In this document: positions 40,894 to 51,604 of the stretch, piece after piece
How the letters are laid out: each line of letters opens with the position of its first letter
Position numbering within the stretch: the stretch's first letter is position 1
DNA from: JBBQZO01 sp038207625
Lineage (GTDB): Bacteria; Pseudomonadota; Gammaproteobacteria; Burkholderiales; Burkholderiaceae_D
Direction of reading: 5' to 3'
DNA: 64,000 nt
Assembly (NCBI GenBank): GCA_038207625.1
Contig: JBBQZO010000009.1
Coordinates: 62,001 to 126,000, forward strand
Notes under the pieces: model-generated
Told to the model about the DNA's origin: nothing
Seen by the model: the letters and a program-made list of their open reading frames with translations, nothing else
The model's database searches: none
Translations under genes and position numbers: made by a program

Positions 40894-41652
40894 TTACTTG
40901 GGACCCATGCGGATCGCGCCATCGAGGCGGATCGTCTCACCGTTGAGCATGACGTTTTCGATGATCGCTTTGGCCAGATGGGCGTACTCGGACGGTTTGC
41001 CAAGGCGCGGCGGGAACGGCACCATCTTGCCCAGTGCATCCTGCACCTCGGCCGGCATACCGAGCAACATCGGCGTTTCGAAAATGCCCGGCGCGATCGT
41101 CATCACGCGGATGCCGCTGCGCGCCAGGTCGCGCGCCATCGGCAGCGTCAGCCCAACCACGCCCGCTTTTGAGGAACCGTAAGCAGCTTGGCCGATCTGG
41201 CCATCGTAGGCCGCCACCGAGGCCGTGTTGATGATGATGCCGCGCTCGCCATGCTCGCCCGCTTCGGTTTTGCCCATCGCATCGGCGGCCAGGCGCGCCA
41301 TGTTGAAGGTGCCCACCAGATTGATGTTGATCGCGCGCTGGAATTGCTCAAGCGGGTGCGGACCGTCGCGCCCAACCGTCTTGACCGCTGGCGCCACGCC
41401 GGCGCAGTTGACCAGGCCGCGCAACGTGCCCAGCGCCGTCGCCGCGGCGACCACCGCCAGGCCATCCGCTTCGGACGTCACGTCGCATTTGACGAACTGT
41501 CCGCCCAATTCGGCCGCCAGCGCGGTGCCAGCGTCGACCTGCACGTCGGCCAACACGACCTTGCCGCCGGCTGCCGTGATCATGCGTGCCGTTGCAGCGC
41601 CCAGACCGGATGCGCCACCGGTGATGATGAATACGTTGTCTTGAATTTGCAT
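40894..41652 (-). CDS. Short-chain dehydrogenase, 3-hydroxyacyl-CoA dehydrogenase type
   Basis: A 252-residue NAD-dependent enzyme of the SDR family. It has the cofactor motif TGGASGLGAA at residues 11-20, NCAG at about 88, the catalytic Ser-Tyr-Lys set (NTASVAAYDGQIGQAAYGSSKAG at about 145-170, quoted in two parts: NTASVAAYDG and AAYGSSKAG), and IAPGIFETPMLLGMP. The AVGRDGPHPLEQF-like insert and C-terminal AIRMGPK fit the human HSD17B10 and bacterial 2-methyl-3-hydroxybutyryl-CoA dehydrogenase group, which serves branched-chain amino acid and fatty acid breakdown. A perfect palindrome just upstream supports control by a catabolic regulator. Upstream ribosome site GAGGAAA. Confidence 0.85.
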   Translation of the reverse strand: MQIQDNVFIITGGASGLGAATARMITAAGGKVVLADVQVDAGTALAAELGGQFVKCDVTSEADGLAVVAAATALGTLRGLVNCAGVAPAVKTVGRDGPHPLEQFQRAININLVGTFNMARLAADAMGKTEAGEHGERGIIINTASVAAYDGQIGQAAYGSSKAGVVGLTLPMARDLARSGIRVMTIAPGIFETPMLLGMPAEVQDALGKMVPFPPRLGKPSEYAHLAKAIIENVMLNGETIRLDGAIRMGPK

Positions 41653-41674
41653 GGTTTCCTCGGAAAGTTCCTTG

Positions 41675-41694
41675 TGACGTTTACGTAAACGTCA
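41675..41694. promoter_or_regulatory. 20-bp perfect palindromic operator upstream of the SDR gene
   Basis: TGACGTTTACGTAAACGTCA is fully self-complementary and lies 23 bases upstream of the SDR start. From memory it resembles sites of LiuR (MerR family), which controls leucine/isovalerate and related acyl-CoA breakdown in proteobacteria. That fits the predicted enzyme. No regulator gene is in the window. Confidence 0.75.
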
Positions 41695-41887
41695 AGCAGG
41701 ACAATTGTAACGAGGTTTGCTGCCGAAAAGCCAGCGCCAGGACAGATAAAGGGGGCGATCTGGCACAATGTTATTTTCATGTTACGTCCAAACGACACTG
41801 ATATACTGGCAAGGCGGTGCAGTACGCACGCCGCCCACCCACCGGGGACACATCTTGCCAAACGACGCCACGCACGCAGCGCCGACC

Positions 41888-42715
41888 ATGTTCTACCGGC
41901 ACCGGCTGCCGGTACGCATCATGCATTGGACCAACGCCATCAGCTTCATCATGATGCTGATGACGGGACTGGCGATCTTTAATGCCCATCCCCATCTGTA
42001 CTGGGGCCAGGCCTCGCACTTCGACACGCCCTTGCTGTCGATCGACGCCGAGGACGGCCCGGACGGCCTGCCACACGGGCGCACCACCATTGGCGAACAT
42101 GTGTTCGACACCGACGGCGTGCTGGGTGCGTCGAGGGTCAAGAACGACATCACGCCAACCGAGCGCGCCTTCCCGTCGTGGGCCACGATACCGGGGCGCC
42201 AGTCGCTGGCCTACGCGCGCAACTGGCACTTCGCATTCGCCTGGATCTTCGTGCTCAACGGCCTGGCCTACATCGGCTACGCGATCGCCAGCGGCCACCT
42301 GCGCCGCGACATGCTGCCCACCGTCGCCGAACTGCGCGGCATCGGGCGCTCGCTGCTTGACCATGTGTGCCTGCGCCATCCGACGGGCGAAGCGGCCAAG
42401 CGCTACAACGTGCTGCAGAACCTGGCCTATCTGGTGGTCATCTTCGCCCTGCTGCCGCTGATCGTGGTGGCCGGCTGCGCGATGTCGCCGCGCCTGGACG
42501 CCATGTTCAACGGCGGCTGGATTGAACTGCTGGGCGGGCGCCAGTCGGCCCGCACGCTGCACTTCATCGCCGCCTTCAGCCTGCTTGCCTTCCTGCTGGT
42601 GCACCTGTTCGAAGTGCTCATCACCGGCCTGTGGAACAACCTGCGCTCGATGATCACCGGCTACTACCGCGTGCCGCCCGAGCATGCCCCTCACGACAAG
42701 GATAGCGCGCCATGA
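41888..42715 (+). CDS. Membrane cytochrome b subunit (partner of the following molybdoenzyme)
   Basis: A 275-residue membrane protein. It has four hydrophobic helices (RIMHWTNAISFIMMLMTGLA, NWHFAFAWIFVLNGLAYIGY, LAYLVVIFALLPLIVVAGCA and LHFIAAFSLLAFLLVHLFEV), each with the histidines expected to bind two b-type haems (RIMHW, NWHF, TLHF, LVHLFE). The family joins NiFe-hydrogenase cytochrome b and related haem subunits. Its TGA overlaps the ATG of the molybdopterin oxidoreductase gene, so the two make a periplasmic enzyme-membrane electron carrier pair. ATG 41888 is preferred; upstream non-ATG starts (for example TTG near 41855 after GGGG) cannot be excluded. Confidence 0.85.
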   Translation: MFYRHRLPVRIMHWTNAISFIMMLMTGLAIFNAHPHLYWGQASHFDTPLLSIDAEDGPDGLPHGRTTIGEHVFDTDGVLGASRVKNDITPTERAFPSWATIPGRQSLAYARNWHFAFAWIFVLNGLAYIGYAIASGHLRRDMLPTVAELRGIGRSLLDHVCLRHPTGEAAKRYNVLQNLAYLVVIFALLPLIVVAGCAMSPRLDAMFNGGWIELLGGRQSARTLHFIAAFSLLAFLLVHLFEVLITGLWNNLRSMITGYYRVPPEHAPHDKDSAP

Positions 42716-43530
42716 AACTGATCCGACGCAAGGACCGGCCGGCGCGCCGGCGCTTCTTTCACATCGGCCTCGCTTCGGTCGCCGCCGCCATGCTCAGCGC
42801 CTGCGACCGCATCACCCGCAACGACAGCGTCGTCGAGGTCATCAAGGGCGCGCAAAACATCTCGCGCGCAGCCCAGAAACTGGTGGCCGGCCGGCGCGCG
42901 ATGGCGCAAGAATTTACCGAAGCGGACGTGTCGCCCAGCTTTCGCGGCAACGGCACAACCGAGCCCAACAGCACGCATTACCGGGAACTGGCCGAGGGCC
43001 AGTTCGGCCAATGGTCGCTGCAGGTGGGCGGCCTGGTGGAACATCCGATGCAGTTCAGCCTGGCGGCGTTGCGCGCACTGCCGTCGCGCACCCAGATCAC
43101 GCGCCACGACTGCGTCGAAGGCTGGAGCGCGATCGGCAAGTGGACCGGGGTGCCGCTGCATCACCTGCTGGCGCTGGTCAAGCCGACTGGCGAGGCCCGT
43201 TACGTGCTGTTTCGCTGCGCCGACCCGATGGGCGAGGAGGACGAGGACGACGCCAGCGGCGCGCCCGGCGCCGTCGACAGCACCTACTACGAAAGCATCG
43301 ACATGGACGATGCGCTGCACCCGCAAACCATGCTCGCCTATGACCTCAACGGCCAGAGCCTGCCGATCACCAACGGCGCGCCGCTGCGCCTGCGCGTGGA
43401 GCGCCAGCTCGGCTACAAGCAGGCCAAGTACCTGATGAAGATCGAGCTGGTGAGCAATTTCGACAAGGTGCGCGGCGGCAAAGGCGGCTACTGGGAGGAC
43501 GAAGGCTACGAGTGGTGGGCCGGCATTTGA
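42712..43530 (+). CDS. Periplasmic molybdopterin-dependent oxidoreductase (sulfite oxidase fold)
   Basis: A 272-residue enzyme. The N-terminus carries a twin-arginine signal (ARRRFFHIGLASVAAAMLSA) ending in LSAC, so it may also be a lipoprotein. The molybdenum-binding cysteine is in TRHDCVEGWSAIGKWTGVPL at about residue 130, and the C-terminal NGAPLRLRVERQLGYKQAKY is typical of the sulfite oxidase/MsrP-like fold. An acidic insert (GEEDEDDASGAPGAVDSTYY) follows FRCADPM. Electrons probably pass between it and the cytochrome b encoded just upstream. It differs from MsrP, whose partner MsrQ is another family; the true substrate is unknown. Confidence 0.85.
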   Translation: MKLIRRKDRPARRRFFHIGLASVAAAMLSACDRITRNDSVVEVIKGAQNISRAAQKLVAGRRAMAQEFTEADVSPSFRGNGTTEPNSTHYRELAEGQFGQWSLQVGGLVEHPMQFSLAALRALPSRTQITRHDCVEGWSAIGKWTGVPLHHLLALVKPTGEARYVLFRCADPMGEEDEDDASGAPGAVDSTYYESIDMDDALHPQTMLAYDLNGQSLPITNGAPLRLRVERQLGYKQAKYLMKIELVSNFDKVRGGKGGYWEDEGYEWWAGI

Positions 43531-43676
43531 GCGGCCCGGCCGGCGTCGCCATTGGCTCACCGCGACAACCGCGTTTGAGTGCACCGGTGCGAATTCCGGT
43601 GCCCCGACGCCGGGGGGCAGCGGGCACCGCGCAGGCCCGCAAGCGTCGGCGCTCGGCCGGCCATCCGGCGCCCGCG

Positions 43677-44549
43677 CTACTCAGCCAATGCGCGGCGCGC
43701 CGGCATCATCAGCAACAGCCCAGCGAGCAGCATGATCCAGCTGCCCGGTTCGGGGACCGCCGAAATGAGCGCGCTGTCGGACAGCGTCAGTGCGCGGGCT
43801 GACGTGGAGACCGAGAACGACACGTAACCGCTACCTGAGGCATGGGTCAGGTTGTTCAAGTAAAGCTTGAATGGCGTTGCGTCATCGCTGGCCTGGCCGA
43901 CAAAATCGTAGGCTTGCCTGGACGCGTCCCACAGCGTGTATGCCCGCGCCGAGCGCTGGGCCGAATCCGCGCTCGAACGGCCGCCGGCCTGAAACCAGAA
44001 CGACATCCCGCTCACGCCGATTGCGCCTTCGCCCGACGTGCCCGCATAACCGGTCTCGGTCGACGCGCTCACGTGCGTATCGGCCGACAATTGCAGCGCC
44101 GTCATCGGCGTCAGCGTGAATTGGGCATTCTCCAGCGATGCGTAGGCCACTACCTGCTGCAGGCTCACGCCATTGCCGCGCATGCTGCTGAAGGAGGACG
44201 CGCCCGAACCGGCCCATTGACCGGCGCTTTGCACGGCCATGCTGGCGCCGCCGGACGCATTGCCGACATACTGAGAGACCGGGTCGTACAGCCCTGCCCC
44301 GTGCTGGTTCTGGTCGCTGACGGCCACCCCGGCATCGGTGAGAAAGCCGCGCACCAGCGACGTCAGGGCCGGGTCCGGGCCATTAAACGAGATCGCCGGC
44401 GCGATGCCGTCGTTCGGATCGAGGTCGATCAAGGTGTAGCTGACATGGCTGATGTCGGCGCTGGCGCGACTTTGCGCGGCGGCGCTCCCCGCCGCCAGCA
44501 TGGTCAACAGCAGCGCCGCGCCGGACAGCGCGTGGAGTGTGGTTTTCAT
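43677..44549 (-). CDS. PEP-CTERM exported protein
   Basis: A 290-residue protein with a signal peptide (MKTTLHALSGAALLLTMLAA, cut near AAAQ) and a C-terminal sorting signal: AVPEPGSWIMLLAGLLLMMP followed by the basic ARRALAE. Such proteins are processed by EpsH/exosortase in bacteria that export exopolysaccharide. The body is rich in Ser/Ala/Thr with weak beta repeats (LTLIDLDPNDGIAPAIS-like strand; VSASTETGYAGTSGEGAIGV). Function unknown; often adhesins or matrix proteins. ATG 44549 with GAGGA upstream is preferred; the 53-residue extension is Arg-rich and lacks a ribosome site. Confidence 0.85.
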   Translation of the reverse strand: MKTTLHALSGAALLLTMLAAGSAAAQSRASADISHVSYTLIDLDPNDGIAPAISFNGPDPALTSLVRGFLTDAGVAVSDQNQHGAGLYDPVSQYVGNASGGASMAVQSAGQWAGSGASSFSSMRGNGVSLQQVVAYASLENAQFTLTPMTALQLSADTHVSASTETGYAGTSGEGAIGVSGMSFWFQAGGRSSADSAQRSARAYTLWDASRQAYDFVGQASDDATPFKLYLNNLTHASGSGYVSFSVSTSARALTLSDSALISAVPEPGSWIMLLAGLLLMMPARRALAE

Positions 44550-44871
44550 TGTTTGATCCTCAAGGCAAAATCGTGCGTTCCGCTCGCCAGGCAAGCGCGT
44601 CTGCGCGGCAGCGGTGCGCGCGCTTGGGCTGGCGTCGATGAACGGGCCGGATGGCACCGTTGATGCATCGTAGAAGGGGACCCGACAGCGCATCTTGAAA
44701 ATTATCAAATATGAAATTAGATTCCAGGAACTAATTCATATTTCTTGTGCGCACCGCAAAGGCGGCGACCCAGAGGGGGCTGCGGCGCGCGACGGGTCGC
44801 GCTGCCGGTGCGCCAAAAGCGAACGGCCCCGACGCTAACGCCGGGGCCGTTGTTGAATCAACCGCACTGAC
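44550..44871. other. Intergenic region between PEP-CTERM gene and hppA
   Basis: It holds the upstream region of the PEP-CTERM gene, an AT-rich patch near 44695-44750 that could carry its promoter, and the hppA terminator described separately. No gene was seen. Confidence 0.5.
44814..44851 (-). terminator. Terminator of hppA
   Basis: On the minus strand AACGGCCCCG (plus 44842-44851) pairs with CGGGGCCGTT (plus 44822-44831) around a short loop and is followed by CGCTTTT, 21 bases after the hppA stop. Confidence 0.75.
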
Positions 44872-47028
<2,157 letters not shown>

Positions 47029-47204
47029 ATCATCCCCTTTGTTATTTTGACCAAGTAATACATCTACGACACGTCGAATGGAAGCTTCCCTGTGGGAGAA
47101 GCGCCAACCTTACTGCGTACTGCAACACTTTGTAGCGCCCGCTGTGCGGCGGGTGGCAAATCGAAAAACACGTAAAAGGGATGATGCGGGCAGCATCCGG
47201 GCGT

Positions 47205-47229
47205 AAAAAAACGGACCCGCAGGTCCGCT
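47205..47229 (-). terminator. Terminator of adk
   Basis: On the minus strand CGGACC, TGCG, GGTCCG (plus 47227 to 47212) forms a 6-bp hairpin followed by seven T, a few bases after the adk stop. Confidence 0.85.
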
Positions 47230-47233
47230 CTGT

Positions 47234-47890
47234 TTACTCCGCCAGCGCAGCGAAAGCGGCGTCGCGGATTTGCTCGACCGGTCCGACGCCGGCGATGCGG
47301 CGGTATTTCGGCGCACCCGGCTGGCCCGATTGCGCCCAGTTGTTGTAGTAGCCCAGCAGTACTTCGGTCTGGTTATGGTAGACCGACAGACGCTTCATGA
47401 CCGTCTCGGCGGTGTCGTCGTCGCGCTGGATCAGCGCTTCGCCCGTCACATCGTCGATGTTTTCCACTTTTGGCGGATTGAATTTGACGTGATACACGCG
47501 CCCCGAACCCGGATGGGAACGACGCCCGCTCATGCGCTCGACGATCGATTCGTCCGGCACATCGATTTCCAGCACGTAGTCGACATTGATGCCGGCATCC
47601 TTCATCGCGTCAGCTTGCGCGATGGTGCGCGGGAAGCCGTCGAACAGGTAGCCGTTGGCGCAATCGGCGTCTTGCAGGCGATCCTTGACAAGGCCGATCA
47701 TGATGTCGTCCGACACCAGACCACCGGCGTCCATCACCTTCTTGGCCGCCATGCCCATCTCCGTGCCAGCCTTGATGGCCGCGCGCAGCATGTCGCCGGT
47801 GGAGATTTGCGGGATGTTGTATTTTTCCTTGATGAAGTTCGCTTGGGTGCCCTTGCCGGCACCGGGTGCTCCTAACAGAATGAGACGCAT
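47234..47890 (-). CDS. adk: Adenylate kinase
   Basis: A 218-residue enzyme that interconverts ATP and AMP with two ADP. The P-loop GAPGAGKGTQA is at residues 7-17, the AMP site STGDMLRAAIK at about 30-40, the signature DGFPRTIAQADAM at about 84-96, and the long LID domain (RRSHPGSGRVYHVKFNPPKV) marks the large bacterial form; it lacks the four zinc cysteines. Start ATG 47890 follows GGAATT. It heads the minus-strand pair adk-hppA, which a terminator separates. In many Burkholderiales adk follows kdsB, as here. Confidence 0.95.
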   Translation of the reverse strand: MRLILLGAPGAGKGTQANFIKEKYNIPQISTGDMLRAAIKAGTEMGMAAKKVMDAGGLVSDDIMIGLVKDRLQDADCANGYLFDGFPRTIAQADAMKDAGINVDYVLEIDVPDESIVERMSGRRSHPGSGRVYHVKFNPPKVENIDDVTGEALIQRDDDTAETVMKRLSVYHNQTEVLLGYYNNWAQSGQPGAPKYRRIAGVGPVEQIRDAAFAALAE

Positions 47891-48106
47891 GAAAAATTCC
47901 TAAGACAGATTGGGGGACTGGTTATTATGTTTTACCAACAATGCTGGTTGATGCATATCTGATTATCTTCGTACGAAACTTAACACAAAACTACATGAAA
48001 ACGCCAATTTGCAGATCATTTGACGCTGCAAACTTGCGTTGACGCAGTTCCGCCATCAGTTTCGCCCAACTTGCTGACACCATCCTTGCGCCGGCGCAGC
48101 AGCGGA

Positions 48107-48859
48107 TCAGCGCGGATAGTGCAGGCGCACGCGCGCCAGATCGTCGGGGGTATCGACGCCAGCGGCCGGCGCGGACTCGGTCACGTGCACGGCGATCGGG
48201 TAGCCGTGCCACAGCACGCGCAGCTGTTCAAGCGCCTCAATGTGCTCCAGCGGCGATTCGCTCAGGCCAGGATAGAGCTGCAGGAAGGCGTTGCTGTAGG
48301 CGTACAGGCCGATGTGGCGCAGCGGCACGTAGCCGCCCGGCAGCGTGTCGCGCGACTGGGCCAGGCCGTCGCGGTGCCACGGAATCAAGGCGCGCGAGAA
48401 ATACAGCGCGCGTCCGGCCTTGTCGAGCACCACCTTGACCACGTTCGGGTTGAACGCGTCCGCCGCTTCATGCAGCGGATGGGCGCAGGTGGCCATTGGC
48501 ACGCCGGCGTTGATGCGTGCGGCCACCGCGTCGAGCAGCAGCGGGTCGATCAACGGTTCGTCGCCCTGCAGATTGACCACCACCGCGTCGTCGGCCAGAT
48601 TGAGCGCGCGCGCCACTTCGGCGATGCGATCGGTGCCGGACGGATGGTCGTCGCGCGTCATGAATACTTCGACGTCGTGCGCCGCGCACGCGCTGGCGAT
48701 GTCGAGGTGGTCGGTGGCGACGACGATGCGCACCGCGCCCGACAGGGCCGCCCGTTCGGCCACCCGCACCACCATCGGCTTGCCGCCCAGGTCGGCCAGC
48801 GGTTTATTGGGCAGGCGCGTCGACGCCAGGCGCGCCGGGATGATGACGGTGAAAGTCAT
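48107..48859 (-). CDS. kdsB: 3-deoxy-manno-octulosonate cytidylyltransferase
   Basis: A 250-residue enzyme that makes CMP-KDO for lipopolysaccharide. Signature segments are IPARLASTRLPNKPLADLGG at residues 6-25, VVATDHLDI, MTRDDHPSGTDRIAEVA, VNLQGDEPLIDP (metal and substrate loop at about 95) and PWHRDG, YVPLRHIGLYAYSN and the C-terminal GVDTPDDLARVR. ATG 48859 (MTFTVIIPARLA) is taken because the upstream extension overlaps the Trm112-like gene. It is the last gene of the exbB-exbD-lpxK-Trm112-like-kdsB run. Confidence 0.95.
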   Translation of the reverse strand: MTFTVIIPARLASTRLPNKPLADLGGKPMVVRVAERAALSGAVRIVVATDHLDIASACAAHDVEVFMTRDDHPSGTDRIAEVARALNLADDAVVVNLQGDEPLIDPLLLDAVAARINAGVPMATCAHPLHEAADAFNPNVVKVVLDKAGRALYFSRALIPWHRDGLAQSRDTLPGGYVPLRHIGLYAYSNAFLQLYPGLSESPLEHIEALEQLRVLWHGYPIAVHVTESAPAAGVDTPDDLARVRLHYPR

Positions 48860-48864
48860 CGCCC

Positions 48865-49035
48865 TTACACCGGCTCGACCTTGCGCGCCTCGTCGGCCCA
48901 CATGATGGGAATCCCATCGCGGATCGGAAACGCCAGGCGGTCCGGGCGGCAGATCAGTTCCTGCGCCTTTTTATCGTATTCGAGCGGGCCCTTGCACAAG
49001 GGGCAGACCAGGATATCAAGCAGTCGAGCATCCAC
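48865..49035 (-). CDS. Trm112-family small zinc-binding protein (YcaR-like)
   Basis: A 56-residue protein beginning at GTG 49035 (VDARLLDILVCPLCKGPLEY). The CPLC pair and a later cysteine in ELICRPDRLAFPIRDGIPIM identify the YcaR/Trm112 family, usually encoded between lpxK and kdsB as here. Relatives are thought to support methyltransferases or simply stabilise neighbours; the bacterial role is unclear. GGAG lies about 7 bases before the GTG. The start overlaps the end of lpxK by 20 bases. Confidence 0.85.
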   Translation of the reverse strand: MDARLLDILVCPLCKGPLEYDKKAQELICRPDRLAFPIRDGIPIMWADEARKVEPV

Positions 49036-50083
49036 GACATTTCTCCACAATTTGTTCGGCCAGCGCGGGCGCGATCTGCGCCGTCACTGGAACGACCCAC
49101 AGTCTCGGGTCGTTGTTGAGATTTTCAATTCGCGTACATTTTACTGCATCCTTCTCCGTGATCAGGATCAGATCGGCACTGATGTGCGCAAACGGCTGGT
49201 CCAGAAAATCGTGATGGTCGGGCAGCGCCAGCTCCGTCACCGCCAGGCCGGCGCCGCGCAGCATCGCAAAGAAGCGCCCCGGATTGCCGATGCCGGCGGC
49301 GGCCACGATGCGCTTGCCCTGCCCGGCCAGCTCACGCAGCGGCACACCGCTTGAACGGCGCATCAGCGGCTCGGCGCGCTCGCCCACCAGGCGCATCTGC
49401 ACCGGCGCGCCGCCCACGTCGGCCAGCAAGGCATCGCTCAACTCGGGCGCATTGATGACGGTGAAGTCGCGCCGGCGCCGGCGCGATTCGCGCAGGGGAC
49501 CGGCCGGCAACAGCCAGCCATTGCCGCTGCCGCGCCCGTCGAACAGCATGATTTCGATGTCGCGCCGCAGCGCGTAATGCTGCAAGCCGTCGTCGCTGAC
49601 CAGCACGTCCACCTGCGGGTGGGCAGCCAGCAGCGCCACGCCGGCGCTGGCGCGGTCGCGTCCCACCATCACCGGACAGGCGGCGCGCTGGGCGATCAAC
49701 AGCGGCTCGTCGCCCACCTGCTGCGCCGTCGAGGTGTCCGTCACGGCGCGCGGCAGGCGGTCGGCGCTGCCGTGGCCGCGCGAGATCACGCCGGGCGTGT
49801 AGCCGGCCGCGCGCAGCGCCTCGACCAGCCAGATCGTCAGCGGCGTCTTGCCGGTGCCGCCGAGGTAGACATTGCCGACGACAATCACCGGTACCGGCAG
49901 GCGGGTCGATTTGAGCACACCGATCCGGTACAGCGCGCGGCGCAGCGCCGACAGGCCGGCGAACAGCAGCGCCAGCGGCGCCAGTGCGCAAGCGAGCGCG
50001 CCACGGCGGCGCCAGGCGCGCGTCAACACGGCTTCGAGCCGGGACGCGCGTTCAATTTGGCTTGGGGTGGACACGGCAGGCAT
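49016..50083 (-). CDS. lpxK: Tetraacyldisaccharide 4'-kinase
   Basis: A 355-residue inner-membrane kinase that phosphorylates the 4' position of the lipid A precursor. A single N-terminal membrane helix (GALACALAPLALLFAGLSAL) is followed by the P-loop VGNVYLGGTGKTPLTIWLVE at about 67-86, SRGHG, VGDEPLLIAQRAACPVMVGR and the DDGLQHYALRRDIEIMLFDG block with the catalytic Asp. The C-terminal ELALPDHHDFL fits the family. It shares an operon with exbB/exbD and kdsB in the order typical of Burkholderiales. Confidence 0.95.
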   Translation of the reverse strand: MPAVSTPSQIERASRLEAVLTRAWRRRGALACALAPLALLFAGLSALRRALYRIGVLKSTRLPVPVIVVGNVYLGGTGKTPLTIWLVEALRAAGYTPGVISRGHGSADRLPRAVTDTSTAQQVGDEPLLIAQRAACPVMVGRDRASAGVALLAAHPQVDVLVSDDGLQHYALRRDIEIMLFDGRGSGNGWLLPAGPLRESRRRRRDFTVINAPELSDALLADVGGAPVQMRLVGERAEPLMRRSSGVPLRELAGQGKRIVAAAGIGNPGRFFAMLRGAGLAVTELALPDHHDFLDQPFAHISADLILITEKDAVKCTRIENLNNDPRLWVVPVTAQIAPALAEQIVEKCRGCSTA

Positions 50084-50139
50084 GCGTCAGGGGCGTCGCC
50101 GCACGCTGGCGGCACTACCTGCAACGACGCCTGCGCAAC

Positions 50140-50580
50140 TCACTGCTTGTTGGCCGTCTGGGCCGCGAAGGTGAGCTTGTCGAAGCCACCCAGACGGGCC
50201 GCTTCCATCACATTGATCACCATCTGGTGCATCGCGAACTGGTCGGCGTTGATGATCACCACCGGCGACTTGGCCGGTGCGGCATCCTTGCCCCCCTTGG
50301 CCGCGTTCTTCAAGTCCTCGGCCAGGCCGGCCACGTCATGGAACGACACGGCCACGTTGTTGATCGTGTAGTTGCCCTTGGCGTCGACGGTGACGTTGAT
50401 CTCGGCCGGCCGCTCGACGGCCTTCTCGGCGTCAGCGGTCGGCAAGGTGATCTGCAGTTCGGTGAACTTGCTGTACGTGGTGGTGACCATCAAAAAGATG
50501 ACGATCACCAGCAGCACGTCGATGAACGGAATGAGGTTGATTTCGGGGTCTTCCCTCCCCTTGCCCTTGCGAAAATTCAT
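50140..50580 (-). CDS. exbD: ExbD/TolR-family proton-channel protein
   Basis: A 146-residue protein with one N-terminal membrane helix that carries the key aspartate: EINLIPFIDVLLVIVIFLMV at residues 13-32. The periplasmic domain (ELQITLPTADAEKAVERPAE and on) is of the ExbD/TolR type. With ExbB it forms the proton-driven motor that powers TonB-dependent uptake or, in the TolQR variant, envelope constriction. The 4-base overlap with exbB couples their translation. No tonB gene lies here, so whether the pair serves TonB or Tol cannot be told from the window alone. Confidence 0.9.
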   Translation of the reverse strand: MNFRKGKGREDPEINLIPFIDVLLVIVIFLMVTTTYSKFTELQITLPTADAEKAVERPAEINVTVDAKGNYTINNVAVSFHDVAGLAEDLKNAAKGGKDAAPAKSPVVIINADQFAMHQMVINVMEAARLGGFDKLTFAAQTANKQ

Positions 50581-51182
50581 TTGCGGGTGCCGTGGACGAT
50601 GTCGACGAATTTGACCGCATTTTGCTCCATGTCGATGATGAAGCTGTCGACCAGGGCGCGGAAGTGGCGGTAGAACACCAGCGCCGGCATGGCGATGGCC
50701 AGGCCAAAACCGGTGTTGTACAGCGCGGTGGAAATGCCGTGCGCCAGCTGGGCCGGGTTAGTGCCGGTCGCGTTTTGCGCGCCGAAGATCTCGATCATGC
50801 CGACCACGGTGCCAAACAGTCCCATCAGCGGCGCCAGCGAGGCGATCGTGCCCAGCGTCGTCAGGAAGCGTTCGAGCACGTGGGCCACGCCGCGCCCGGC
50901 CTCCTCGATCGATTCCTTCATCACGTCGCGCGGCGCATCGAGGTTGCGCAGCGCGGCGGCCAGTACCGTGCCCAATGGCGACGTCTGCTCGAGCTTGTCG
51001 ATGATTTCGGCGGTCACTTTACCGTTGTGATACACACGCACCACTTCGTCAAACAATTGCGGTGGCAGGATCTTGGAGCGACGCAGATACAGCAGGCGCT
51101 CGACGATGAGACTCACGGCGACGATCGAGGCGATCAGTAACAGCCAGATAGGCCAGCCGGCAGCTTGAAAAATGGCGAGCAA
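50577..51182 (-). CDS. exbB: ExbB/TolQ/MotA-family motor protein
   Basis: A 201-residue protein with three membrane helices: WPIWLLLIASIVAVSLIVER near the start, and ERFLTTLGTIASLAPLMGLF plus LYNTGFGLAIAMPALVFYRH that hold the conserved proton path (GTVVGMIEIF between). The start is TTG at 51182, with AGGAG about 8 bases upstream; no in-frame ATG is suitably placed. Upstream is the long array of DnaA-box repeats, so the exbB promoter lies within or next to it (51183-51330). Confidence 0.9.
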   Translation of the reverse strand: MLAIFQAAGWPIWLLLIASIVAVSLIVERLLYLRRSKILPPQLFDEVVRVYHNGKVTAEIIDKLEQTSPLGTVLAAALRNLDAPRDVMKESIEEAGRGVAHVLERFLTTLGTIASLAPLMGLFGTVVGMIEIFGAQNATGTNPAQLAHGISTALYNTGFGLAIAMPALVFYRHFRALVDSFIIDMEQNAVKFVDIVHGTRK

Positions 51183-51312
51183 AAGGAACTCCTAAAGAAT
51201 GAACTGGGTAGCGCGCGCAGCCGCGCGCGCCGGATGCGGCAATGTAACGTGTTGCACGAGGATCGGCAAGGGGCGTTTTAACGGCGCTTTATAGCGCGTG
51301 CCTGGCGCACCC

Positions 51313-51420
51313 CAAAAGTTCTGCACACCTTCTGTGGATAAGATTGTGCGCAACGTCCGCGCGGGGACACAAGATCCTTGATTCATAAGGGTTTTCTTGC
51401 CATGCATAAAAACGAGGCAG
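51313..51420 (-). repeat. DnaA-box repeat, unit 1
   Basis: Perfect TGTGGATAA (reverse of TTATCCACA) at 51333-51341, TTGAT at 51378, TGCATAAAAA-like block at 51403. Confidence 0.85.
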
Positions 51421-51496
51421 CGCGTGTGTTGCGCTGGAAAAGCGAAAATTCGCTGCATTCTGCCGCACCGTGCTGGCCGCCCGAGCCCCCGTCCCG

Positions 51497-51604
51497 GCGA
51501 AGTTGCAAACATTTTCTGTGGATAAGATTGTGAGCAATGTCGGCGACTGTCGACAAAGCCCTTGATTTCAAAGGGAAAAGTATCCGTGCGTAAAAATATG
51601 GCAG
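51497..51604 (-). repeat. DnaA-box repeat, unit 2
   Basis: Perfect TGTGGATAA at 51517-51525, TTGAT at 51562, TGCGTAAAAA at 51587. Confidence 0.85.

Noticed and set aside
38971..41172. Long plus-strand open frame (733 codons) opposite ggt and the SDR gene
   Set aside because: Shadow frame of GC-rich coding sequence with Arg/His/Gln-rich product spanning two unrelated genes.
43581..43602. GCACCGG/CCGGTGC hairpin as a terminator
   Set aside because: No T-run follows on either strand; reported neither as terminator nor regulatory site.
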